DNA of 23,454 nucleotides from the NCBI GenBank assembly GCA_002704625.1, contig PAGZ01000045.1:1-23454 (forward strand), read 5' to 3'. This DNA is from Candidatus Pelagibacter sp. GTDB taxonomy: Bacteria; Pseudomonadota; Alphaproteobacteria; Pelagibacterales; Pelagibacteraceae. Made by a program: the position numbers and the translations under genes. The notes under the pieces were generated by a model. That model searched no databases. It was not told the origin of the DNA and was given only the letters and a program-made list of their open reading frames with translations. Positions 15,524 through 22,367 of the stretch are shown here, piece by piece (positions within the stretch are counted from its first letter, which is position 1; each line of letters starts with the position of its first letter).

Positions 15524-16584
15524 TATTTGAAGGCCAGAGAAAATTTGCTTTTTCTATTTTTTGCAAAAATTACTTTAAAAATTTCACCCATCAATTTTGG
15601 GTCAATTAATCTTTTAAGTCTTGAATATAAATTCGTTAAGTCATTATAACTCATTTTACTACTAGAAATTTGAGCTCTTTCAATGATACCCATTTTCTGA
15701 AGGAACCTGCCTTGACTTATTATATTTTCAACTAATAGACCATTATGAGAAAAGTACCTTTTGTATAGATCAAAATTCACCATAGTTGTAATATCAGCAT
15801 CTCCAATATTTCTACTTATCTGGTTGTACCTATGCTTACTAACAGATTGAAGTGTATCAATATTTTTTCTAATTTTATATCCATAGTCAATAAAAAGTAC
15901 TCCTCCATTCAACTTTTTTATTTTAGTACACACTATTTTAAGTTCTTTAAAACCATATTCTGGGTATTCAATAATTCCATTTTTATTTAAAAGTTTAAAA
16001 TTTTTAAGTTTTTTTAGATCTTTTTTTTGTATCTTTTCAAATTTAAAACGTACTTTATTATTTCTTAAAACTACATATTTTTCATAAATATTTTCATTAT
16101 ATTTTTTAAACTGTTTAATTGGTAAGGCATCTAAAAATTCATTACCAAAAAATATTACCGGACCTTTTTTAATTTTTTTTAAATCATTTATCCAAGAAAC
16201 TTTAGACGACTTTATCCTCCTTTTTTGAATATTTCTTAATTTATTACTTTTCTCATATAGCATTATGTTTATAGCATCCGATGCTTCTGAAAAATTTTTT
16301 AAAGTTTTTAACAGTGATAAACAAAAATCTCCATTTCCAGGACCAAGCTCCACAAAATTAAATTTTTTTGGTTTTTTTAAATTTTCCCAAAAACTAATCA
16401 ACCATATTGTTATCATTTCACAAAAAAGGTTTGAAAAATTTGGTGCAGTTATATAATCGCCTTTTGCACCAAAAGGATTTTTTTTTTGATAATAACCAAC
16501 GGTCTTATCATATAGAACTTTTTCTAAATATAAATCTAAAGGCATAGATTTTGTTTTAAAAAAAATTTTATCTATTTTTTTCAT
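15523..16584 (-). CDS. MidA/NDUFAF7-family SAM-dependent methyltransferase
   Basis: The 353-residue protein matches the DUF185 / MidA / NDUFAF7 family. The mitochondrial member methylates an arginine of complex I subunit NDUFS2 during assembly, so a role in NADH dehydrogenase assembly is a reasonable inference. Family signatures include YLEKVLYDKTVGYYQ near the N-terminus, PFGAKGDYITAPNFSNLFCE, the SAM-binding FVELGPGNGDF, and ISRNIGDADITTMVNF. An FFGNEFLDALPIKQF block is also characteristic. The start overlaps the lgt end by 17 bases, and the stop overlaps the pgeF start. The lgt-midA-pgeF order is a familiar alphaproteobacterial arrangement. The middle part is Lys-rich but intact. Confidence 0.9.
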   Translation of the reverse strand: MKKIDKIFFKTKSMPLDLYLEKVLYDKTVGYYQKKNPFGAKGDYITAPNFSNLFCEMITIWLISFWENLKKPKKFNFVELGPGNGDFCLSLLKTLKNFSEASDAINIMLYEKSNKLRNIQKRRIKSSKVSWINDLKKIKKGPVIFFGNEFLDALPIKQFKKYNENIYEKYVVLRNNKVRFKFEKIQKKDLKKLKNFKLLNKNGIIEYPEYGFKELKIVCTKIKKLNGGVLFIDYGYKIRKNIDTLQSVSKHRYNQISRNIGDADITTMVNFDLYKRYFSHNGLLVENIISQGRFLQKMGIIERAQISSSKMSYNDLTNLYSRLKRLIDPKLMGEIFKVIFAKNRKSKFSLAFK

Positions 16585-17362
16585 TAAAATTAACTTTTCT
16601 TAAAAATAAAATTCCAAAAATTATCATTATAATGCTAAGTAATGATCCCATGCTAATATTTGCAGTAACATAACCCAAATGTTCATCGGGTTCTCTGTAC
16701 TGCTCAGAAATAATTCTAAAAATTCCATAAATAATCAAAAATAAAGATGATATTACACCATGATTAAAATTTTTCTTAAGTATAATGAAATTTAGTATCA
16801 CGAATAAAAATATACCCTCTAATAAGGCTTCATAAATTTGTGAAGGATGCCTAGTCAAATTATCAATTTTTGGAAAAATAATGCCCCAAGGTTTTTCAGT
16901 AGGCAAACCATATAGTTCACCATTTATAAAATTTGCTGTTCTCCCAAAAAAGATTCCAATAGGAGCAACACAACATATGGTATCAAAATATATTTTATAA
17001 TTTAAATTTCTAAAAAAAGAAAAAAAATAAATACTCAGTATTACTCCTAATAAGCCCCCATGAAATGACATTCCTCCTGTCCATATTTTTAAAATTTCTA
17101 ATGGATTTTCGAAAAAAAAGTTAGGATTATAAAATATTACGTAGCCTAATCTTCCACCAGCAATAATACCAATAATTATATATGCAATTAATTCGTCAAA
17201 CTCTTTCAGATATTTTATCTGAAGTGTATCTTTTAATTGTTTTTGAATTATAATTTTTCCGTACCACCAGCCAATTAAAATCCCCAAAATGTATGCCAAA
17301 GAATACCATCGGATTTGTAAAATACCTAAATCAATTAAAATTGGATCAAAATTATGAACCAT
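16568..17362 (-). CDS. lgt: Prolipoprotein diacylglyceryl transferase
   Basis: Lgt transfers diacylglycerol from phosphatidylglycerol to the lipobox cysteine of prolipoproteins in the inner membrane. The 264-residue protein is highly hydrophobic with about seven membrane segments. Key residues align with E. coli: H101 in GGMSFHGGLLG, and R141, N144 and E149 in the Lgt signature GRTANFINGELYG. HPSQIYEALLEG and SEQYREPDEHLG (periplasmic Arg) follow. The start is the ATG at 17362, the first gene of the seven-gene minus-strand run. It diverges from a ubiK-like gene across 53 bases. Its phospholipid donor would be made through PgsA, also encoded in this window. Confidence 0.96.
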   Translation of the reverse strand: MVHNFDPILIDLGILQIRWYSLAYILGILIGWWYGKIIIQKQLKDTLQIKYLKEFDELIAYIIIGIIAGGRLGYVIFYNPNFFFENPLEILKIWTGGMSFHGGLLGVILSIYFFSFFRNLNYKIYFDTICCVAPIGIFFGRTANFINGELYGLPTEKPWGIIFPKIDNLTRHPSQIYEALLEGIFLFVILNFIILKKNFNHGVISSLFLIIYGIFRIISEQYREPDEHLGYVTANISMGSLLSIIMIIFGILFLRKVNFNEKNR

Positions 17363-17415
17363 CGTTTAAATTTATCACAATTGAATTTAAATTACTTATA
17401 ATTTAAACTTAATTT

Positions 17416-17688
17416 ATGAACAACTCGCAAAAGATCCTTAAAATGCTATCAAGTTTTGTGGAAGCTGGGATACTTACTTCACAAGATATAAAAAAGGAAC
17501 TAATCACATCAATGAAGTTTAATAGAGATAATTTGGCAAATAAATTAGATTTAGTTACAAGAGAAGAGTTTGTAATTTTAAAAAAAATAATTGAAAAACA
17601 GCAAAAAGAAATAAAAAATTTAAAAAATTTAAAAAATTCAAAAAAGTTAAAAAAGTTTAAAAAGTTTAAAAAGGCAAAGAAATCTTAA
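17416..17688 (+). CDS. UbiK/YqiC-like (BMFP) accessory protein with lysine-repeat tail
   Basis: This 90-residue protein resembles the BMFP/YqiC family: an N-terminal amphipathic region and a C-terminal coiled coil of the form REEFVILKKIIEKQQKEI. In E. coli the relative UbiK helps aerobic ubiquinone synthesis and binds lipids. A BMFP gene near lgt is, from memory, frequent in alphaproteobacteria, which supports the assignment. The last 24 residues are eight copies of a three-residue unit (KNL, KNL, KNS, KKL, KKF, KKF, KKA, KKS) and give a strongly basic tail. The start ATG at 17416 follows TATAAT (17397-17402) closely and has no Shine-Dalgarno sequence. The 3' end overlaps convergent envZ by 23 bases. 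The family call is fairly good but the gene is short. Confidence 0.75.
   Translation: MNNSQKILKMLSSFVEAGILTSQDIKKELITSMKFNRDNLANKLDLVTREEFVILKKIIEKQQKEIKNLKNLKNSKKLKKFKKFKKAKKS
17614..17685 (+). repeat. Tandem 9-base coding repeat (8 units)
   Basis: Eight tandem 9-base units of the form AAA-AAK-NNN occupy the last 24 codons of the ubiK-like gene: two AAAAATTTA, AAAAATTCA, AAAAAGTTA, two AAAAAGTTT, AAAAAGGCA and AAGAAATCT. Copy-number change would keep the frame and alter only the length of the lysine tail. The last units also form the antisense of the envZ 3' end. Confidence 0.85.
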
Positions 17689-18985
17689 CTTCCAAACCAT
17701 TATGTTTACTTTCAGATAGGGTGATATTTCCACCGTGAGATTTTATTATGTCCTGTGCAATCGAAAGACCTAAACCAACACCAGACTTATTAAGACTTCT
17801 ACTTTTGTCAATTCTATAAAAGGGCTTGAACACATTTTCATATTCTTTTTTTGGAATTCCAGGCCCGTTATCTTCAAAGATAATAATAGCACTCCCCACA
17901 GATTTTTTGAGCTCTATAAAAACTTTATCTCCATATGATAAACCATTTTCAATAACATTTGAAAAACTTCTACGAATTAAGTTTTTTCTACCGTTTATAA
18001 TCAAATTTTCTTTTACAGAAAATTTATATTTGGATTTTTCGTAATTTTTAAGAATATCATTTATTAATTCATTAATATTTATCTCAACATAATCTTCTTC
18101 TGATTGAGATTTTGCGTACTGCAGATAATCATTTAGCATTTTTTCCATTTCGTCTATATCTAAAGCCATTCTTTTACTTGCATCTTTTTTATCACTCATT
18201 GCCAATTGAAGTTTCAATCTTGTTAAAGGCGTTCTTAAGTCATGGCTTATACCGGAAAGCATTTCTGATCTTTGATTCAAGTGTTTGTTAATTCTTTTCA
18301 TCATTCTATCAAATTCTAGGGTAGCTTTTCTTATTTCAGATGCTCCTGAAGGTCTCAAATCATCAACTCTTTCTCCTCTGCCAAATCTCTCTGCTGCTTT
18401 TGATAATTTTACTATTGGTCTAGTTTGGTTTCGAAGAAAAAGGATTGCTATTAAAATTAAAACTAGAGAAGGAAGAGTAATCCACATAACAAATACCCTT
18501 ACTGATGATGGAGCAATTTTGCTCTTTGGAAAAAAAACTTGAATAACTTCTTCATTACTTTGAATTCTTAAATCTACAAGATCTATATATGTAACTGTAT
18601 CAAACCAGTAATTATTTCCGAACACTGGTTTCATTTCTCTTCTAAGAGATCTATCCATTGGACTAAAACGTCTGTCAGATCGAGTTATAGGAATTTTTTC
18701 TCCTTTTTTTATATTTATTACAAAATCAAAATTTTTTTTATATAGATTGGTTAAAAATCTTACATCATTGATCTCCTCAGATTTGTAGGCGTCAAATAAA
18801 GTTTTAACCTCGCTCACAAGAGATTTTGTCATTCCTTTATTTGCTTTTATCCAAATGCTATCAAAAAATACTATAGAGATTGTTATTTGCATAATAACTA
18901 CAGGTGCCGCAACTATAATCAGTGCTCTTAAAAAAAGACCTTTAGGTAATATTTTTTTTAATAAACTATTTAATCCAAAGGACAT
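17666..18985 (-). CDS. envZ: EnvZ-type sensor histidine kinase
   Basis: This is a membrane sensor kinase of a two-component system. The 439-residue protein has TM1 at about 18-42, a periplasmic sensing segment of about 120 residues, TM2 at about 163-184, a HAMP linker (from about 185, NQTRPIVKLSKAAERFGRG), and the dimerisation/H box LSGISHDLRTPLTRLK with the phospho-accepting H248. The ATPase domain has the N box (N347 in NVIENGLSYG), G1 DNGPGIP (372-378), an F box KPFYRIDKSRS and G2 GVGLGLS (402-408). The start overlaps the ompR end by 20 bases, so it forms a pair with that regulator. EnvZ/OmpR classically respond to osmolarity; the stimulus here is unknown. The 3' end overlaps the ubiK-like gene. 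Confidence 0.94.
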   Translation of the reverse strand: MSFGLNSLLKKILPKGLFLRALIIVAAPVVIMQITISIVFFDSIWIKANKGMTKSLVSEVKTLFDAYKSEEINDVRFLTNLYKKNFDFVINIKKGEKIPITRSDRRFSPMDRSLRREMKPVFGNNYWFDTVTYIDLVDLRIQSNEEVIQVFFPKSKIAPSSVRVFVMWITLPSLVLILIAILFLRNQTRPIVKLSKAAERFGRGERVDDLRPSGASEIRKATLEFDRMMKRINKHLNQRSEMLSGISHDLRTPLTRLKLQLAMSDKKDASKRMALDIDEMEKMLNDYLQYAKSQSEEDYVEININELINDILKNYEKSKYKFSVKENLIINGRKNLIRRSFSNVIENGLSYGDKVFIELKKSVGSAIIIFEDNGPGIPKKEYENVFKPFYRIDKSRSLNKSGVGLGLSIAQDIIKSHGGNITLSESKHNGLEVKISLPF

Positions 18986-19643
18986 ATCCTGAACCTCTCA
19001 CTGTCTGTAAAAATTTCGGGTTTTTTGGGTCTTCCTCAATTTTTTTTCTTAATCTAGTAATCATAACATCAATAGACCTTTCCTGTGATATTTCCGAAAT
19101 TTTACCAATTTCATTTCTAGAAAATATTTTACCTGGAGATGCCAACATCTTTAATAAAACCTTTTTTTCAGAAGAATTAATTTTTTTTATTTTTTGATTT
19201 AATTTTATTGTCATTCTATTTAAGTCTAATTCTGCTATACCTATTTTACTTTTTAGTGAAATATTTTGCTTTATATTTGCTTTGATAATATTATTTATTC
19301 TCAATAAAAGCTCCTTAGGCTCAAAAGGTTTTCCCAAGTAGTCATCTGCTCCAAGTTCTAACCCGTGTATTCTGTTTTCTACTTCACCTTTTGCTGTAAG
19401 TAAAATAATAGGTATATTTCTTGATTGTTTAAGTTCTTTTGTAAGTTCATAACCACTTTGGCCTGGCATCATTACGTCGAGTACTAATAAATTAAATTCA
19501 AAAATATCAATTTTCTCTTTTGCTTCATTAGCATTTGAAGCTGTAGAAACGATAAAGCCTTTTTCAATTAAAAACTGTTTAATTAAAATTTTTATTTTAT
19601 CGTCATCATCGACAACTAAAATATGGTATTTATTTTTTTCCAT
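18966..19643 (-). CDS. ompR: OmpR-family response regulator
   Basis: The cognate regulator has 225 residues. The receiver domain (about 7-120) has the acidic pocket VVDDDDK (12-15), the phosphorylated D56 in LLVLDVMMPG, T83 in ILLTAKG and K105 in LGKPFEP. The C-terminal winged-helix DNA-binding domain (about 130-225) includes SSEKKVLLKML, ISQERSIDVMITRLRKKIEEDP and the final TVRGSGYVLW, diagnostic of the OmpR/PhoB class. It lies between a MarR-family gene and envZ with overlaps on both sides (14 and 20 bases), so the three genes are probably one operon. Target genes cannot be read from the window. Confidence 0.95.
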   Translation of the reverse strand: MEKNKYHILVVDDDDKIKILIKQFLIEKGFIVSTASNANEAKEKIDIFEFNLLVLDVMMPGQSGYELTKELKQSRNIPIILLTAKGEVENRIHGLELGADDYLGKPFEPKELLLRINNIIKANIKQNISLKSKIGIAELDLNRMTIKLNQKIKKINSSEKKVLLKMLASPGKIFSRNEIGKISEISQERSIDVMITRLRKKIEEDPKNPKFLQTVRGSGYVLWIK

Positions 19644-20073
19644 TAATTATTTTTTTTAAGACCTCTTTAAATTTTAATACAGAGTCTGAGTCTGAGTTTT
19701 TTAGAGCATTAAAAATACGTTTCTTTTGACTTTCAAAAATTTCACTATAAAATTTTTTCCCTGCGTGATCTAAATACAATAACTTTCTTCTTGAGTCATT
19801 ACTATCCTTAACTTGTTTAATAATTTTAGACTTTTTTAAATCATTTAAAACTCTATTAAGACTTTGTTTTGTAATTTTCAATTTAGTTAGTAGTTCGTTA
19901 ACACTAATACCTTCATTTCTTTCAATTAAATGTAACGTTCTGTGATGAGCAGCACCTAATGAATTTTTTTTTAAAACTTTGTTTGGATCAGAAAATGTCT
20001 CTCTGTAAGCATAAAGCAGAAGCTGAATACAATCTTTTATTTGATCATCTTTTAAATAGAGTAAATCTTTCAT
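19630..20073 (-). CDS. MarR-family winged-helix transcriptional regulator
   Basis: The 147-residue protein from the ATG at 20073 resembles alphaproteobacterial MarR-type regulators located beside ompR-like genes. A winged helix-turn-helix spans about residues 38-105: AAHHRTLHLIERNEGISVNE, then LLTKLKITKQSLNRVLNDLKK as the recognition helix region, then the wing with DSRRKLLYLDHAG. A longer reading from a TTG at 20109 would run into the divergent promoter and is rejected. It is the first gene of a likely marR-ompR-envZ operon and diverges from ilvE. A 25-base imperfect palindrome at 20101-20125 is a plausible operator. No ligand-binding clue is visible. Confidence 0.88.
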   Translation of the reverse strand: MKDLLYLKDDQIKDCIQLLLYAYRETFSDPNKVLKKNSLGAAHHRTLHLIERNEGISVNELLTKLKITKQSLNRVLNDLKKSKIIKQVKDSNDSRRKLLYLDHAGKKFYSEIFESQKKRIFNALKNSDSDSVLKFKEVLKKIINGKK

Positions 20074-20089
20074 AATTTGGTCAGATATA

Positions 20090-20116
20090 TTGACATATTT
20101 TAACAACAAATATACT
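20090..20116 (+). promoter_or_regulatory. Candidate ilvE promoter
   Basis: A perfect -35 TTGACA (20090-20095) and a good -10 TATACT (20111-20116) are separated by 15 bases, slightly short. The start point would be near 20123, leaving a leader of about 27 bases before the ilvE ATG. No Shine-Dalgarno sequence is seen. Confidence 0.45.
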
Positions 20117-20125
20117 TTTTTGTTA
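20101..20125. promoter_or_regulatory. Candidate operator: 25-base imperfect palindrome in the marR-ilvE gap
   Basis: TAACAACAAA (20101-20110) and TTTTTTGTTA (20116-20125) are inverted repeats with 9 of 10 positions matching, separated by TATAC. The palindrome is centred on the -10 element of the candidate ilvE promoter, where a bound repressor would block it. Size and AT content suit MarR-family operators, and a MarR gene lies next to it. The binding is inferred. Confidence 0.45.
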
Positions 20126-20150
20126 GATAAAAATTATTTAATTTAAATCA

Positions 20151-21038
20151 ATGGAAAATATTCCCTACGATAAAAGATCAGGCAAGATTTGGTATAACTC
20201 CGAATTTGTTGATTGGAAAGATGCTAGAGTTCACATATTAAATCACGGTTTACATTATGCAAGCTGTGTTTTTGAAGGTGAAAGAATCTACGATGGAGAA
20301 ATTTTTAAATTAGAGGAACATACCTCAAGACTTTTCTATTCTGCAAAAAGAATGGGTATAAAAATTCCTTACAGTGAAAAGGATATTAATAATGTATGTA
20401 AAGAAGTAATCTCAGTTCAAAAAGTTAAAAATGGTTATATAAGACCTGTAGTTTGGAGAGGCAGTGAAATGATGGCAATATCTGCTCAAAAAAATAAAAT
20501 ACACACTGCCATAGCAGCATGGGAATGGGGATCATATTTTGATCCAAAGTTAAAACTTAAAGGAATTAAATTAAATATTTCGTCCTGGAGAAGACCAGCA
20601 CCAAATTCAGTACCCTGGGATACAAAAGCTGCAGGCCTATATATGATTTGCACTTTGTCTAAACATGAAGCGGAGAGCAAGGGATTTGCAGATTCTTTAA
20701 TGTTAGATCATCAAGGAAATATAGCTGAGGCAACAGGTGCAAATATTTTTTTTAAAGATAATTCGGGTTATCTACATACACCAATTCCAGATTCATTTTT
20801 AGACGGAATTACAAGAAGATGTATAATTGATATTGCAAAGTCAAAAGGGATTAAAATTATTGAGAGAAAAATTAAACCTGATGAAATGGAAAAATTTGTT
20901 GGTTGTTTTTTAACTGGAACAGCAGCAGAAGTTACACCGGTATCACAAATTGACAAATTTAGTTTCAATGTTTGTGATTTAATTAAAGGTTTATCCGATA
21001 GTTATCATTCACTAGTAAGAAAAAAAGTTGCAGCTTAG
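20151..21038 (+). CDS. ilvE: Branched-chain amino acid aminotransferase
   Basis: IlvE is the PLP enzyme of the last step of Val, Leu and Ile synthesis (and the first of their breakdown), exchanging amino groups with glutamate. The 295-residue class IV aminotransferase has HILNHGLHYASCVFEGERIY (28-47), the PLP-binding Lys at 159 in VPWDTKAAGLY, and SLMLDHQGNIAEATGANIFF with E193. DGITRRCIIDIAK and CFLTGTAAEVTPV complete the class signature. The start at 20151 is confirmed by a normal family N-terminus. It diverges from the MarR gene across 77 bases containing a palindrome. Its stop overlaps the stop of a convergent methyltransferase gene by 4 bases. Confidence 0.96.
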   Translation: MENIPYDKRSGKIWYNSEFVDWKDARVHILNHGLHYASCVFEGERIYDGEIFKLEEHTSRLFYSAKRMGIKIPYSEKDINNVCKEVISVQKVKNGYIRPVVWRGSEMMAISAQKNKIHTAIAAWEWGSYFDPKLKLKGIKLNISSWRRPAPNSVPWDTKAAGLYMICTLSKHEAESKGFADSLMLDHQGNIAEATGANIFFKDNSGYLHTPIPDSFLDGITRRCIIDIAKSKGIKIIERKIKPDEMEKFVGCFLTGTAAEVTPVSQIDKFSFNVCDLIKGLSDSYHSLVRKKVAA

Positions 21039-21775
21039 TTTTTTTCAGCTTTAATTATTGCAGACCAAGCCAGAAATTTAAAAATAGGAATTTTAAAAAT
21101 ATATTTATCAATTTTACTCAAAAGATCAAATAATCTTGAGTCTTTAGGTTTTGAATAAAAGGGAAGAAATAATAAAGTAAAAAATCCATAATAAGAAACT
21201 TCAACGTTTTTAAATACACCTTTTAAATATTTTATATCTTTAAATTTAAATGGATGTTCATCTTCAGACCTAGATTTTGGGGTTAATTTTCTATAAAAAT
21301 TTATTATTGGGTTTGTTCCCATTGGTTCAATAAATATTAATTTTCCATTAGCTTTTAAAATACGATTTATCTCTTGAATTGACCTTTCCAAATTAAGATG
21401 GTGCAGAATGCCAGCTCCATAAACAAAATCAAATTGATTTGAATTTAATTTAGTATTCTCACAATTTTCTACCCTGAACTCTACCTTGTTATTTTGAATG
21501 TTCCTTTTTTTTGCAATCTTTATAGCTTCCTCTGAAATATCAATTCCAGTAATCTTTAATGGTGCAAAATCCAGCACTTTAACAGTGTATCCGCCAATAC
21601 CGCATCCATAATCTAAAATATTTTTATTTTTAATATTCATTTCTAAATATTTAAAAAAATCAACATATAAATTATTTAATGCTTTGTAATATTTATTCTC
21701 AGATCTATTGTTACCCTGAGATATAAGTTTGTTATGAAAATCTTTTTCTCTTAAATTAACTTCAGATAAATCCAT
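21035..21775 (-). CDS. Class I SAM-dependent methyltransferase, substrate unknown
   Basis: The 246-residue protein has a Rossmann methyltransferase core: ILDYGCGIGGY (53-63, SAM motif I), ITGIDISEEAI (acidic end of strand 2), FDFVYGAGILHHL (motif with Asp and His-His) and EINRILKANGKLIFIEP. It belongs with the UbiE/Methyltransf_11-25 type proteins, a group too broad to name a substrate. The C-terminal 80 residues contain a hydrophobic, aromatic segment (YYGFFTLLFLPFYSK), which hints at a lipid-like or membrane substrate. It starts 2 bases after the pgsA stop, so it is probably co-transcribed with uvrC-pgsA. A role in lipid or quinone methylation is possible but unsupported. Confidence 0.85.
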   Translation of the reverse strand: MDLSEVNLREKDFHNKLISQGNNRSENKYYKALNNLYVDFFKYLEMNIKNKNILDYGCGIGGYTVKVLDFAPLKITGIDISEEAIKIAKKRNIQNNKVEFRVENCENTKLNSNQFDFVYGAGILHHLNLERSIQEINRILKANGKLIFIEPMGTNPIINFYRKLTPKSRSEDEHPFKFKDIKYLKGVFKNVEVSYYGFFTLLFLPFYSKPKDSRLFDLLSKIDKYIFKIPIFKFLAWSAIIKAEKN

Positions 21776-21777
21776 TT

Positions 21778-22365
21778 TTATTTTTTTTCATCATCATTTA
21801 TTGCGCTGCCGATACCTTTTCTTAAATAGTCGTACCCAGTATATAGAGTCAAAAATGCAGCAATCCATAGTAAAATTATACCAACAGTTTGTGCGTTATA
21901 GTCCTGAAAATTTATAATTTTATTGCCAGTTTCTCCTGTTAAAAGCATGGCTATAGAAAGCATCTGTATAAAGGTTTTGAATTTTGAGAGACTAGACACA
22001 GGTAGGCTAGCCTCTTTTCTCTTTGCCAAAAATTCTCTTAAGCCCGAAATTAAAATTTCTCTTGTAAGAATCACTATTGCTGCAATTACCTCATAATTTT
22101 TTATGATACCGTTCATAACGAGCAATACTAGAGCGGATGCTACCAGAATTTTATCAGCTATTGGATCTAAAAGTTCTCCTAATTTTGACTCCTCTTTATA
22201 AAGTCTAGCTAATAATCCATCGAGAAAATCTGTAAAACTTGCTAAAATAAATAGAAAAAAAGGAACTAGATCTCCAACTATTCCTGGCATATAAAATGAT
22301 ATAACAAATATTGGAACAATTATAATCCGTCCAATTGTTAAAATATTTGGAATTTTAATTTTCAT
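21778..22365 (-). CDS. pgsA: CDP-diacylglycerol-glycerol-3-phosphate 3-phosphatidyltransferase
   Basis: PgsA makes phosphatidylglycerol phosphate from CDP-diacylglycerol and glycerol 3-phosphate in the inner membrane, the committed step to phosphatidylglycerol and cardiolipin. From the ATG at 22365 the protein has 195 residues and about five or six hydrophobic helices. The CDP-alcohol phosphotransferase signature DG-x2-AR-x8-G-x3-D-x3-D is complete: D49, G50, A53, R54, G63, D67, D71, with D46 before it. The ATG is preferred over an in-frame TTG two codons upstream because AGGA lies 6 bases before it. The start overlaps neither gene body but sits 3 bases past the uvrC stop. The uvrC-pgsA order is conserved in many proteobacteria. 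Confidence 0.95.
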   Translation of the reverse strand: MKIKIPNILTIGRIIIVPIFVISFYMPGIVGDLVPFFLFILASFTDFLDGLLARLYKEESKLGELLDPIADKILVASALVLLVMNGIIKNYEVIAAIVILTREILISGLREFLAKRKEASLPVSSLSKFKTFIQMLSIAMLLTGETGNKIINFQDYNAQTVGIILLWIAAFLTLYTGYDYLRKGIGSAINDDEKK

Positions 22366-22367
22366 AA

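Noticed and set aside
17381..17402. TTGAAT and TATAAT before the ubiK-like gene as a promoter
   Set aside because: The spacing is only 10 bases, too short for a standard -35/-10 pair; the -10 alone is common in such AT-rich DNA.
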